DNA of 64,000 nucleotides from Rhizopus sp. PT2906 (GCA_025529335.1 JAMYHX010000174.1:1-64000), one strand, 5' to 3'. Counted from the stretch's first letter, positions 10,936-21,857 are shown. The notes: generated by a model not told the origin, from the letters alone. Made by a program: numbers and translations.

Positions 10936-11285
10936 TTGAAAAGTGTATGGAAAAAGGGGGGGGAACTAAAAGAAGGACTGTGATTAAATTTTTATCTTGG
11001 GAGAGAACTCAGTTTATGCAAAAGGCGCATAAATTTACTCATTCAAAAAAGAGCATCAAACCAAGGGAACATATTACCAAATAGCGCTAAATAAATTCTT
11101 GTTTCAATCAAGTCATAGCAACTTCATTTTCACCAATCTATTGGTTTATCAGTGATGAAGTTGTTTTTTTTTCTCAAAGGATGAAATGATTAAATGATGA
11201 TACATCAACAGAATGACAGCAAATACAATAAATATCACACTCAACCCTCTATTCTTTCTTTTCCCTTCTTTTCTAGAGTGTTTAT
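10936..11285. promoter_or_regulatory. divergent promoter region, aminopeptidase / AT-hook-like gene
   Basis: A 350-nt region between two divergently oriented starts. Visible: a G-run at 10957-10963 and a pyrimidine-rich tract at 11245-11275 just before the plus-strand start, as is common in fungal leaders. No factor site can be assigned with confidence. Confidence 0.4.
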
Positions 11286-11837
11286 ATGAACGATTTACAA
11301 TCAAATACGATATCTGAAGAGCAAGAGTCCCTACTTTCATTTCTCCAAACCAACGGAATGATGGGTACTAACGATACAAATCTAGCAACCATCGAACCAA
11401 TACATGATGTCGAATTCCTCGCGTACTTGGCTAATTTTTCTGAACTCTCATCAGACAACTCTGTTTCATCAACCGAAGAAGAGAAGCGGAAGAGAAATCG
11501 TTCGACAAGGGTCGGTCACTGCGAACATCCAAAACACGTGTTTTACCGCGAAGAACCGTTTATCTTTGAACAAGGTCACCATTTGATCAAGACAATCCCC
11601 CGACGTGGACGACCACCCAAGGGATCCAAGCCGGGAGACACAAAGCAAAAGAATGGGTATCGTATGGTCGCTCTTACCGTACGATCGTTGCCCAAGCGAC
11701 TGGAAGCGGTCGTGGGTCGATCCAACATCAAGGTTTGCCTGACATGCTTAAAGAAATCGGATATGGACCCAGAATATCTTGCAAGTGAAAGCTACATCGC
11801 TCCCCAACAATTGTTTAGGCATCAAAAAAGGAAATAA
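11286..11837 (+). CDS. uncharacterised protein with AT-hook-like motif
   Basis: One open frame of 183 residues that I do not recognise as a named family. The first 60 residues are acidic and Ser/Thr/Asn-rich. A basic patch (EEKRKRNRSTR, about residues 65-75) could be a nuclear localisation signal. PRRGRPPKGSKPG (about residues 105-117) contains the RGRP core of an AT-hook, which binds the minor groove of AT-rich DNA. The C-terminal 60 residues (MVALTVRSLPKRLEAVVGR and later) are not low-complexity and may form a small domain with two cysteines (CLTC). A DNA-associated role is inferred. It converges closely on the PPPDE gene: the two stops are 11 nt apart. Confidence 0.6.
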   Translation: MNDLQSNTISEEQESLLSFLQTNGMMGTNDTNLATIEPIHDVEFLAYLANFSELSSDNSVSSTEEEKRKRNRSTRVGHCEHPKHVFYREEPFIFEQGHHLIKTIPRRGRPPKGSKPGDTKQKNGYRMVALTVRSLPKRLEAVVGRSNIKVCLTCLKKSDMDPEYLASESYIAPQQLFRHQKRK

Positions 11838-11848
11838 ATAATATTTTT

Positions 11849-12739
11849 TTATTCTCTGTTGGCCGTTTCACTCGACGCAGGCAGCATGATGCCCTGAAAG
11901 TTGACCACAGGAGGCACCAGCCGTTCCTGACTAGGGTTTCTTCCTTCTGTGTAAGAGTAAGGCGGATGTCGATTTGAAAGTAAGGACACTGTTGATGATC
12001 GTCGTTGGATAGTGCTTGAAGGTCTTGTTGAGTTCGGCACGGATTGTGGAGTTTCTGGTTCTATCTCTTCCTCTTCTTCTTCTCCAAGTTCTGGTGGCTG
12101 TATCCATTCCCATGGCACAACGCATGGAAACATGGTGCCCAATTTGGCTGCTCGGTTGATCCATGCTGGTGTCCTTTTCTGTGTGAGTCTGTAGACAAAT
12201 TCTTCGGTAAAATGATTGCAATTTCTCATCAAGAGGTTGTAGGATGGCCCTGTAAACTCGTCAGAAATGGCTGTTAGCGTCTCCTCAAACTCCTTGTCTG
12301 TTAGTCGCATGGGCCCCATATCGATGGTGCGTCTAATAGGAAGGATGAATACTGTCATTTGATCATGTATATCTTTCTTTACTTTAAGATAAGTTCGGGT
12401 ATGCCAATCTTGGGCTCAACGACAAAGACTCCAGTGACATTGCTCATAGCGTGGCCTCCAAAGCAATACTCCTTTCCGTTAATTTCTACTCCTGAATGAA
12501 AGATGCCTGTTGTTCTGTATATGAGACCTTTTTCGTTTATAATATTTGAGTAAGTAGACGTTACCTAATCCAAAAGCATAATAACCAATATTTGTAATGT
12601 AGTTGGGTTGAAGCTACATGGTGATTAATATTTGAGCAAGAGTTATTATGTCTTTACCATGTCGTATACATTCACATAGACTAGCACATAAGGAATCAAT
12701 GGGTAATTAAGCTACATTTAAAAAAGCAAAGTATACCAT
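11849..12739 (-). CDS. PPPDE (DeSI-type) thiol peptidase with a long C-terminal tail
   Basis: Exons, minus strand: 12739-12737 (ATG only, tentative), 12711-12658, 12613-12565, 12506-12383, 12332-11849; total 237 residues. The PPPDE fold motifs are intact. VYVNVYDM opens the domain, GIFHSGVEINGKEYCFGGH contains the catalytic His, and LLMRNCNHFTEEF contains the catalytic Cys. WINRAAKLG follows as in DESI/PPPDE proteins, which cleave SUMO or ubiquitin conjugates, or palmitoyl thioesters in some members. After the domain (about residue 150) comes an acidic stretch (EEEEEEIEPE) and a Ser/Pro-rich tail. The 5' end is uncertain: an alternative ATG at 12806 leads into a frame that does not splice cleanly, whereas the ATG at 12739 directly before a donor does. 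Family assignment is firm; the substrate is unknown. Confidence 0.82.
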
Positions 12740-13124
12740 GAGGTCTTAGCTGGTCTGATTCAGTTTGAATAGAGTTATAAAATCCATTCCTTATAAAGTC
12801 AAGCATTATTTTATTTAGGAAAAGAAAGAAAAGAAAAACAAAAAAAGCCTGGCTTGTAGCAATGATTGTCAATGTCTGATAAATGTGAGTGCTTTACAAA
12901 AATGTCATTTTTACACCCCCCTTTTTTTTCTGTTTGCTACCTTACCTCTTTGACTTCATGCTTAAATTAGAAATGAATATACAGCATTTATTCCAAAAGA
13001 TATTGGAGCGAATGAGATTGTTCTTTATTGTCCCCCCAACGCACCTTTTTATGATAAAAAGTGCTGATTTTAGAGGAATAAGGAAGTACTACCGCGCGTA
13101 TGTGGCTGTGTCGATAACCTTGTA
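12740..13124. other. intergenic between PPPDE gene and HSF-type gene
   Basis: 385 nt, AT-rich, with poly-purine stretches near 12820-12845. An open frame at 12889-13137 (+) has no similarity and crosses the 3' end of the next gene, so it is not called. Confidence 0.4.
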
Positions 13125-14172
13125 TCAGGTATTGTGATGTTCAAAAGTGTACTTCCTTATTCCTTGTCGTCTAAGTCTTGCGGCGTTTGGCGTGGCCACG
13201 CCCACTAGCTGGTTGATGATCGCCGTGGTAACTGTTGTTTGGTTCCAATAGTTCATGTATTTTTGTTGGTTTCCTTGATTGTTCCGAGTTTGGAGATCCA
13301 TTGCCACCTTTCAAGTGGTGTATGCAACCCAATAGATCATTCAAAAGCTATATCAAGCATGAATTCTCCGACAACGGTATTTTTGTTTTTTTCTTACTTT
13401 CTGTTGTGTGGCAGCAACTTGCCTTAGATAGAGTACTTCATTTGTGGTTGATTCAAGTTTCAGCTCGATCTGTTCCGTGGTGCTTTTCAATTGAAGAATG
13501 ACATCTTCAAGTGCTTTGTTTTCGTTCATTTGCACATTGTTGGTATAACTTGTGTTGTAGATTAATGATCCAACCGTTGGATCTTCTGGAGTATTGCCAC
13601 ACGAGCTACTGCTATTAGACGATTCACAACCTGTGTTAGCAATGCGGTGTCGAGGTGATTTCCGTCTAATTTTGTGTAAACGATCTCTTCCATGACGCAT
13701 AAAGCAAGGATGCTTGAAATCCCATCTTTGTTGCTCATTGTTGCTTTTAGGAGATTTATCTCCTTCTGAGTTGTTTTCGTTGATTTTATGAAAATCGTAC
13801 ACTAAAGATAGGTTAGAAAGGAACGATAAGAATATTACGGATTTTCACTTTACTGTTCAATTGTCTTACAAAACTGGACCAGTTGCAGTGCTTAAAATAA
13901 CGAGGCAAGACCTTATTGGAGAATTCGACATTATTAAAGATTGTAAATTTATCTCCAGATCCGGTCCAAGTGATCAAGTGAGCCGTACTCTCCTCCTCTA
14001 CCATACTGTTAAATGTTAAAAGAGCGCTCGTAGAAAATGGTTTTTTTACTTGCTTGTATAATTTCGTAATGAATGCCGCGTTCTTTGTTGGAGTCACTCT
14101 AAAGAACTGCTCAATGTAGCCGTGTTTGCCCGAAAGTTTTTGTTCTGTCCCTTCGATTAAATGGTCAGACAT
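13125..14172 (-). CDS. heat-shock-factor-type transcription factor (small)
   Basis: Minus-strand exons 14172-14054, 14005-13854, 13801-13398 and 13307-13125 give 285 residues. Near the N-terminus is a full HSF DNA-binding domain: AAFITKLY, LITWTGSGDKFTIFN, EFSNKVLPRYFKHCNWSSFVRQLNMY (split by an intron inside the final Met codon), DFHKIN and WDFKHPCFMR...LHKIRRKS. A heptad-like region follows (NKALEDVILQLKSTTEQIEL..), the expected trimerisation coiled coil. The first intron appears to be GC-AG (GCAAGT...AACAG, 14053-14006): removing it gives KLYNMVEEES, the normal HSF spacing, whereas reading through inserts about 15 unrelated residues. Much shorter than yeast Hsf1 and without a recognisable activation domain, it resembles Skn7- or Sfl1-like small HSF paralogues only in size. 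Targets would be nGAAn repeats (family knowledge). Confidence 0.88.
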
Positions 14173-16260
14173 GGCAATGGACCTAATTGGCTACCCAGTT
14201 AAAAAAAAAAAATAAAAGTGGAAAAAAGAAAAAGTGAAAAATGATTTACCGATTTAATATGAAATGCAACTTCTTTTTGTTGGTCTATATTATTACTAAA
14301 TATGGATGATATCCCTATTACTTTTTAAAGTGAAAGGGCCAAGGAGGGAGACTAGCGGGAGGAAGATAGAAAAGGAGGAAAAGTGGAAAAAACAGCCTTT
14401 TCTTATTTTCTCAAAAAAGGATATATTGCCATGGTGATAAATAGAAATTCCTATTGCCTAGAATATTTTATAAGATTGCAAGTTTTTCTGTTTTTTTTTT
14501 TCTGTTTTTTTTATAGATCAAGATTTGTGTAACAACCCAGTATTTAGGTAAGGAAAGAAAAAAAAGGAACTACGATTTAAAGTAACCAATTAAACCATAC
14601 GATTATATCGGTTGTTAAAAATACGTATTCATCAGTGTAGAAACGCATTAGACCGAGTCTCTAGATAGTTCGTAATACTTTTTCCTTGGTGACAGCTCCA
14701 AGTAGCCATGGATACAAAGTGGTGCATTAGTGTAAAAAAATAAAGAGTTGAAAAAGGTGCTGAAGTACACAATCGGAAGGTTATGCATAATCCATGCAGA
14801 AAAACGTAGCTTGTCATTTTTTAAAAAGGTAAAAAAAAAGGAGTACTATATGTACATTTTAATATAAAAATGTTCGAGTAAACAAATAAACTCGGAAAGG
14901 TTTGTTCTTTGCAATTATTATTTTCTGAAGGTTTCTAAATGACGAAAGAGAAATAAAGAGACCTGTTCTCACAGTGAAATGTAACTAGCGCAAACCTTAT
15001 CTCTACGGAGATACCTTCTTTGGTAGAAAAGATCTAAAGCAAAGAGCCCCTTATCATTTTTTCTTCTTCAAGATGAAAATACCCTATCAATTTTCTTCGA
15101 TCAATGAAATCAAATGAAATTGTCGATCTTTCTAAAATACCGTTGCTTATGTTATGTAAGCAGACACCCCTTTATATAGTTCCAATTGCAAATAACACCA
15201 AAAAGAGCGCGCTTTGGAATCATCGTTATGTAATAAACAGTTTCATAATAAGTACATAAACATTGCTTTAAAGAAAAAGTTAAAACGTGTATGTGAAAAA
15301 TTAAAACATGGTAATGTCTTTGATATTGATTAAAGTGAATCTGTTTATTGTGGTAAACATTGATTCATAACAAAAAGGCAAATCTGTAGCAGCTGATTTC
15401 ATATATCCTCTTTTCAAAGACAGGAAGTGGTACTGTATTCTTCTTGCTTTTGTCCTTTAATCCATTCAAATCAAAAAGGCTATAATATATGCAAGACTGT
15501 TGTTGTGTAAATGATATGGTTACAATCGCTGAGTGTACTATTTTTGGTAACAATATTGAATCGCAAAAACATGTACTACATAAAATAGCACCTGCTTTTT
15601 TAGGTATATATCCGATCTATTTCTAAGCTATTGGCTACCATAATGTGATCCTTGACCTCTTTTACAAAGAGAAAAAAGGCGTGTCTATGTACTATAGAAC
15701 GCTTTGAATAAAGTTCACACTTTAATACAAAATAAATATATAGAACATTTTGCTTCAGAGGTAATAATTCGAAGATAAAAAGAAGATGAGATAATATACA
15801 ATTAATTTAGGGATAAGGCAGGAATTGTTCTGTGTTCAAATCATAATCAGTTTCAGGTAAAATGGTGTCTAACGTTTTTGATCAGCTTTATAATAGATGA
15901 TTACCTGCTTTAATCGTACTATAAAATACTTGTTTGCGGGTGACAAACTAAAGACCTTACGCGTAAATTGCTTGACAAGCTTATATACTCTGAATAGTGC
16001 CTTTTTTGTTCAAATAGTGTTATATAAATTAAGGAATATCCTACAGACGTATCGTAAACCATTTCCAAAAAAGCAATATTTTATATCCAATAGAAATTCT
16101 CAGCAAGCAGTAGAGTTTTTGATCATCCGTAGAAATGTTTGATTATCAGTATGCATATCACAAAAACAATATAAATAAAAAGCTTTAATAGGTTTATTAG
16201 TTGTACACACATTCTTCCCATATTTATACACTTTATAAATAATCTTTGTTAGTGACGTAT
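14173..16260. other. gene-poor AT-rich region
   Basis: About 2.1 kb upstream of the HSF-type gene. I see no ORF with similarity; frames at 14632-14817 and 15365-15553 (-) and 15897-16142 (+) are short, AT-driven and have no domain. Poly-T/poly-A tracts occur at 14201-14212 and 14490-14512. The left end must contain the HSF gene promoter. Confidence 0.4.
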
Positions 16261-16628
16261 CTAACTTTGACAGTCTTCAGGCGTAACTTTCTTGACTGCC
16301 TCTTCAATTCTGCTAGCAATCACTTCTTTCTTTAAAAGAGGTATTTTACGTACTTCTTCCTAAATCATCAACCAACGCTCTTCAATGAGGTATAAAAAAG
16401 TCGAGTATGGTGGTAGAAACAAAGCAGTATGCCCATTGCTACGACCTCTATGGCTTTATGTATAGTGACATTATTCATAATAATAATAAACATATTATGT
16501 AAACCAAGCTTGTTAAGTATAGAAGGCATTTCTTCCACAGGCTTTGTTTTTGGTACAACATATCTGCACAGCATTAGCATAACATGTGACGTAAACAATT
16601 CAACTTGCACTAGACAAGCCACACTCAC
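16261..16628 (-). pseudogene. decayed DDE (Tc1/IS630-type) transposase fragment
   Basis: The minus strand reads as the C-terminal half of a DDE-superfamily transposase broken at several points. From about 16628 one frame gives SILNKLGLHNMFIIIMNNVTIHKA, the usual 'M-D-N-x-x-I-H' block with the catalytic Asp changed to Asn. After a frame change the text is ALFLPPYSTFLYLIEERW, equivalent to LPPYSPFLNPIEEFW with the third acidic residue kept. It then meets a stop (LMI*) and continues EEVRKIPLLKKEVIASRIEEAV to a terminal stop at 16261. Upstream parts and terminal inverted repeats are not evident. At least one frameshift, one internal stop and a lost catalytic residue make it non-functional. Confidence 0.75.
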
Positions 16629-17000
16629 ACAACATTATGTACAACACTGAAACATAAGGGAAGCATGTTTGGATGAGTCTGTAGTAATCTCTTTAAAGAT
16701 TCGTTACTCATTTTATAAAAAACAGGATTATTGCATGAATTTATCCCAGCCAATGAGAATTGAACATAATGCGTCTATAAGAATAATATATTTTGTGATA
16801 CTTTTTTATTCAACTGATATTTTACGACAAGACGGAATGTTTATAAGATAAATACGGTAGAAGTGTTGTTTGCAGTGTAAATTGAATTGTTTACGCTGCA
16901 TATGATGCAGATGTGCTATGCAGATATGTTGTGTAGTGTTTCCCTATAGTATTAGTTCAAAACCAAATATTCACGCTTTCTATGTAGGCATCACGATACC

Positions 17001-17750
17001 AGCAACAATAGAGAAATTAAAGATGGAGAATCTTTACTTAACCACGAAACTGTATGTCCAGCGATTGATTTGGCTGTTAAATCAGCCGCAACACCAATAG
17101 CATTTCGCTTGGGGGAAATACTGTTAGATGCATCAGAGAGGATTTTAAAGTGGATGCAATTGCAGAAATAGAAGGTATGAAGATACTTGTATTGGAGAAT
17201 TCTGGTCCCTATGGCATCAAAGACAGCAATCACTTCAGACGTGATCATGTCAAAGGTGCCTCCGAGGCCTAAACGTTTTTAAGGAAGATATTGAAAACGT
17301 GGAGCTTGGCAACAGAAGATACGATGCATGAATTGAAAGTTGTATTTGTACATGCAAGAGGTAAAGCTTCTACTTTAATTTTAATATTACATCAACATTA
17401 AATCGTCTTTGAAAATTCTGGACACCAAAATGCATTTTTGGATGCTTGAGATTCCCAACGAAGATGTTCAAATTCTCGAGCATGTAATCAGTACAGAAAT
17501 CCCGACCAGTAATAATGAAGTAGGAAAGATCTGGGATCTTGGGAACTTCATCTGGAAGCTGAAAGTAAGTCATGCAAAAGTTACACAATATAGACAAACA
17601 ACTAACATACCCATGTTGCATGAATGCTCCACGTATTCCTACAGCTCTCTCAAGAATACAAGAAGAGAGCATGAGGAATACAATGCTCTAAAGCAACTGA
17701 ATCCTGGGGTTCAGCAACGAACAAACTTGGCTACTTTTGTGGACAAATAG
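17001..17750 (+). pseudogene. broken copy of a repetitive uncharacterised protein family
   Basis: Plus-strand reading gives three stretches that look like one protein in broken pieces. First is EIKDGESLLNHETVCPAIDL...LLDAS. About a one-base shift near 17130-17140 leads to EDFKVDAIAEIEGMKILVLENSGPYGIKDSN...RRDHVKGA and a stop. After it comes TWSLATEDTMHELKVVFVHARG, and finally from 17409 KMHFWMLEIPNEDVQILEHV..STEIPT..GKIWDLGNFIWKLKVS. This order (LENSGP...DHVKGA...WSLR...VFFVH...FW.LK) reminds me of a large family of uncharacterised, repeated proteins in Mucorales genomes; that comparison is from memory. No function is known to me. Frameshift and stop indicate a pseudogene, unless unrecognised introns bridge the breaks. 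Confidence 0.45.
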
Positions 17751-18178
17751 ATACAAAAGCCAGAAAAAGGCGGCCAGTATGATTTGCTGCTTCTACAGCA
17801 ATTGGAAGATTGATTTATAAAAAAGCATTTCGTTGAAGGATTGTAGGTGAAGCGAGTTTATATCGTTTTGAAGTTAATAAAAAGTATTGGCCACCGCGTT
17901 TATTAAAAAGTACAAAAGGATTTATTTAACGTTTTTGGCTCATGTGTCGCTGATTTAGTGGTATTTGATTGTTATTGTTTCGAGTAATGACATTTTTAAT
18001 AACTAAAGGTGCATCTTTTACATGAGCAAGCACCTTATTATTCAGCAAGCAAGTATTATCCAAATATGAGCGATAGGCAGTCAACGTATTTGATAACTCG
18101 TTTGTCTGGTTGCCTGGATTTGTAACTACTTCATTGACAACAGCTTCTTCACTTTCACCATCGTTTTTTCATGATTGC

Positions 18179-18556
18179 TTACCATGTAATTGTCTTAGAG
18201 GCTTTCTGAATAGATTGAATAACTCCTGATTTTCCTTTACGTGGATGCTTGCACGAAAGATACAATACTGTTATTTTTTCTTTTTTAACAGGGATCCCTT
18301 CAGCATTCAAGCTAACTGCTTCTGAGTCAATTTGTTCTCGCGCAGTATGAACCTTTACTGCATATGTTTCAGGAAAAATGCTCAAAATTTGTTCCATTTG
18401 GTCTATTGGAACTGTTACTTTGTCAGATACAGGCTTATAAGGGCTAATATGAAGGGTAGATGACATTGGCGACATACGCTTTTTTATAATAAAAAAGGTA
18501 AACGATAATGCGTGCTTTTGGAGGTAGTTTTTGTAGTTCTTCATTCTATTAACCAC
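18179..18556 (-). pseudogene. possible relic ORF, FAR1/MULE-like
   Basis: A 125-codon minus-strand frame. The segment EKITVLYLSCKHPRKGKSG loosely resembles the CK(H)xGKY part of FAR1/Mutator-type zinc-binding domains. Beyond the stop the same frame keeps protein-like text but with further stops (to about 17930). I cannot name the family with confidence. It lies in the same transposon-rich tract as the DDE remnant, so a relic of a mobile element is the simplest reading. Confidence 0.25.
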
Positions 18557-18589
18557 GCGGCTTTCATGGCTTATGCGGAAATTATTGAA

Positions 18590-20700
18590 TACCGCTTAAA
18601 ATAGCAGTTTTGAAAAGCGTAATATCTATTTCAAGCAATCCTGAATATGGGCTTGTCTTTTAATTCTTGATGCAAGTGTTATTTTCTTCTTATTTGATTC
18701 ATGTTTACGTGATTGTAATAAATTGACTGCAGCAAGCGCTTTTAAACAGATTCACTTTAGAAATGCTTCTTGTGTAAAGATTCTTAAATAGTAGCCCCTA
18801 ATTGCTTTTTTAAACCTTAACTACCTTGAATGCACCTTTTTCAAAGCACAAAATGGTGTGTAATTTGATAAAGAGATTATATGATTCAGCCATATGGTAT
18901 GCATACGTACAAAAGCAAATAAGTAAATTCTAAATCTTGCAAATCAACTATATCACAAAGTATATCTCTTGTTACAAATTTCAATTATAAGAAAAACCGC
19001 ACCATACTTTGCTTCAACTTGCCAAGAGCAATTTACCAATTATATCTTGACGAACAGACAAGAGTCTTCAGTTGATATTAAAGCGTGCTTCAACTACAAC
19101 ATGACATTTTGCTATATTTTTTATTACGCATACAAATGCTCTTTCTGTGCTATTCATACTATTAGCATCAGTTTTTTAAGCATTTCTGACGTTTCATGTA
19201 TCCAAAGTTACACAAGAAGGCAACTTTAAATTACATGGTTTCTTTTTTACTACCCTTGCTTCCTTCTTTATTGTATTTTTTTTGTATAATTTCTTGTGGA
19301 AAAAATAGGCAACAATGGAAAAAAATTAGAAAAGGGTTACAATCTATATAGTCATATAGCTAAAGTTCGCATGAGGTTTTTTTTAGCTATTTTACACAAG
19401 ATAAACTTAAAGGAATTTTTTAACTGCTTGTCTTCTTCTCAGCTTGAGCCAACAAGAAAATAATAACCTTTGTATTAAACACACGCATTTCTCAATGTAT
19501 TTTTTAAGTGCTTGCTCTCTACCCTTACGTCAAGCGTGTTGTGCCACCCTTTTAGTGTTCTTATCCCCTTGAAGAAAACTAAGTCCCCCTTTTTCTTCTG
19601 ATAACACCAAGAGTATGCTTACCACAGCTTTCACTTGACGTGCTTCATGATTTACAGCTGATTTAGAGTTTTTATCTTTATTTTTATATATGGCAAGTCA
19701 TACTTGAGCATGACATTTTTAAATGATCGAACTAGCTGATATTCAAGTAATTATTCCTTTTATCTTGCTTCGTCAATATTTATCTACAACCGATAGGCAG
19801 AGTATATAGCAAGTTATGATGTACCTTGCTTTACTATACGTTTTTCTCTGTACTGATCTCAAAGATACATCAACAGCATTCAAGCAGACATACTATAGAG
19901 GAAGGAGTTTAGAATAGGTTGATGATCATCTCAACTCTGCTGTGTGATTTAATGTTCACAAGATGTGGGGCTTTTTTTTTAAAAAAAAAAGTTATATACG
20001 TTATTTTTCATAAGCCTTTATGAGCAAGATAAAGTGATATGAGCCTTGTGCATAAATTGTGCACTGTTAAAAGCCTCCTGAAGAGAAAAGGGAAGAGCTT
20101 TTTGTAAAAGTAACTTGGCATAGGCAGCAGCAAAAAAAAATCATCATCTAATATAACTCTCAGAGCGCTATACTATTGAACTAAATCCCCTTACTATAAA
20201 ATAGCTCTTTAGTCTACATAATCAACTTTAACATATGCATTCAGAAAGTAGTAACATGCATCTTTGCAATTTCAAAAAGAGGGTCTTTGCACATGTAATT
20301 AGGTTGTACTGCTTGCGAATAAATGAGAAAATGCATTAATAATCCAGCCTTACCTGTGAAAGAGATACTTCTATCATTTAGTTTCATAGCAGTGCCTTAT
20401 ACTCTTGTTTTTTATCTCGTTAAAGACTTCTTCCACACGCGTTTGGAATATTATGTCACAGGACAGTCTGTTTGCAAAGCCATGAGTAACATTACACTAA
20501 CACGAGTAGCATATTGTTTGGTATTTGCGACACTCTGCTTTTTCTATTATCTAGAGAACAATCCTTCAGGCAGGAATATAGAGTAAGATTATCGGAACAC
20601 TTACAAAGCTTCTCGTTAACTGAAGCTGACATGTAGCGTCATATTTTAAGCATAGTTTTACGAATTAAGTTCTCACATACATAAAGGCGCACATCAATAA
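18590..20700. other. gene-poor AT-rich region
   Basis: About 2.1 kb without a supportable gene. Short frames (18969-19229 and 20323-20586, plus) are hydrophobic but show no known domain. Homopolymer runs around 19971-19990 (T then A) form a small perfect hairpin-like palindrome. Nothing else stands out. Confidence 0.35.
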
Positions 20701-20723
20701 CCATTGAAAAGCTATAAAAAGCA

Positions 20724-21109
20724 TGACTGAGAGTGAGGTAACAACTCTTTTAATATCAATAGCAGCAAATCTTTTTGGTATTACAACACTTGGAGCATAC
20801 AGTGTGCTTATATTTGAGCAAGACGAAAGGGAGGATGCAGTTCGATCGTTCTGAAAATTATGGAAAAGCGGAGCCTTGGATCTGGCCCTGGAAGAAGATG
20901 GGAACGGAGGATACAGTATTGACAAAGAAAAGCTGCTGGCTGTTGAGGGAATTCCCAGGGTCCCTTGCTGGCTGTTTGGACGACTCTTTCAACAAAGCAC
21001 AAATAACAGAAGTAGTCATGGCACCAACAGCATCGACATATATAAAAACCTTTATGCATTTTTTTACAGACGTATATTCAACGATTAATGATACTGCTAG
21101 AGCGATCGG

Positions 21110-21154
<45 letters not shown>

Positions 21155-21173
21155 GTCTGAAGTTTCTTTTTAA
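20724..21173 (+). other. unassigned coding-like stretch
   Basis: From the ATG at 20724 a frame reads MTESEVTTLLISIAANLF and then a hydrophobic helix (GITTLGAYSVLIF) before a stop at about 20850. Overlapping frames run on to the 38-nt T-run at 21114-21151. I do not recognise any part. It may be the first exon(s) of the membrane protein that follows, or a decayed gene. No gene model is proposed. Confidence 0.2.
21114..21151. repeat. 38-nt poly(T) tract
   Basis: An uninterrupted run of 38 T, the longest homopolymer in the window. It lies 59 nt upstream of the ATG of the orphan five-helix membrane protein and inside a spurious reading frame, where it translates as poly-Phe. It could be the poly(A) tail of an old minus-strand retro-insertion, or simple slippage; no target-site duplication was identified by eye. 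Confidence 0.9.
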
Positions 21174-21209
21174 GCAGGTTAGAATGCTGAGAATGCATTA
21201 CGTAGACCA

Positions 21210-21857
21210 ATGGAAATAAAAGCCAACATTAGCAATCCTAAATATGATGATCGATATAGCATAAAGTCGGTTATTAGTTGTATTGTTGCTGGAGTGCAAG
21301 TCATTTCAACAACAGTGGGTTTTTGCATGCGACTGGCCAATATTAATTCTGTTCATACTCTGGATGTCATTGTCATGTTTACAAGCTGGATACTGTTTTG
21401 TCAAATCATTCTTACTTTATTAGTGCCCGTGTATTATACAAGTCCCAGTGTGTATATACCAGTTATAGATTTAGCAAAATACTGTACTATTGACGAAAAA
21501 GCAGTTACGAAAACAATGACCACTATTGCAATCTTCATTCTCTATCGTAGTCGCAAGCTATGGCTAACGTTACTTTGCCTTCCCGTTGTTGCCATGTTGG
21601 CCATCCTTCTTTTTGTCAACAGAGATAACGTATTCCTGTGCGTGCTGAGCGCTATTTGGGTTGCATTGTTGCTGGTTTCTGCTATTGCGCATTTTGTTGT
21701 TCACATTCGGGCAATCAGAGTCACGTTAGGCTTCCTTATCTTTGTGTCGTTTTTCTTTCTAATAATCAAGGGTTGCTTTGTCACAGCCGTAGAGCAGAGA
21801 TATACTGATACGGCCAGCTGGTTATCTCGCTTTAAGAACCCCTTCCATTATGGATAA
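21210..21857 (+). CDS. orphan five-helix membrane protein resembling an ABCC transporter TMD0
   Basis: A 215-residue frame with five hydrophobic helices: SVISCIVAGVQVISTTVGF, VIVMFTSWILFCQIILTLLV, LWLTLLCLPVVAMLAILLFV, LCVLSAIWVALLLVSAIAHFVV and VTLGFLIFVSFFFLIIKGCFV. It ends with EQRYTDTASWLSRF and then seven more residues. In ABCC (MRP/Ycf1-type) transporters a five-helix TMD0 is followed by a linker and the sequence (T)ASxLSRxTFxW, which opens the first main membrane domain. Helix count and the terminal TASWLSR therefore suggest a TMD0 cut off exactly where the transporter core should begin. No nucleotide-binding domain is found downstream before the next gene. It may be a truncated pseudogene or a free-standing TMD0. 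The assignment rests on topology and one short motif and is tentative. Confidence 0.4.
   Translation: MEIKANISNPKYDDRYSIKSVISCIVAGVQVISTTVGFCMRLANINSVHTLDVIVMFTSWILFCQIILTLLVPVYYTSPSVYIPVIDLAKYCTIDEKAVTKTMTTIAIFILYRSRKLWLTLLCLPVVAMLAILLFVNRDNVFLCVLSAIWVALLLVSAIAHFVVHIRAIRVTLGFLIFVSFFFLIIKGCFVTAVEQRYTDTASWLSRFKNPFHYG

Noticed and set aside
20775..21173. 132-codon plus-strand frame ending in poly-Phe
   Set aside because: The end is the translation of a 38-nt T-run; the rest shows no similarity.
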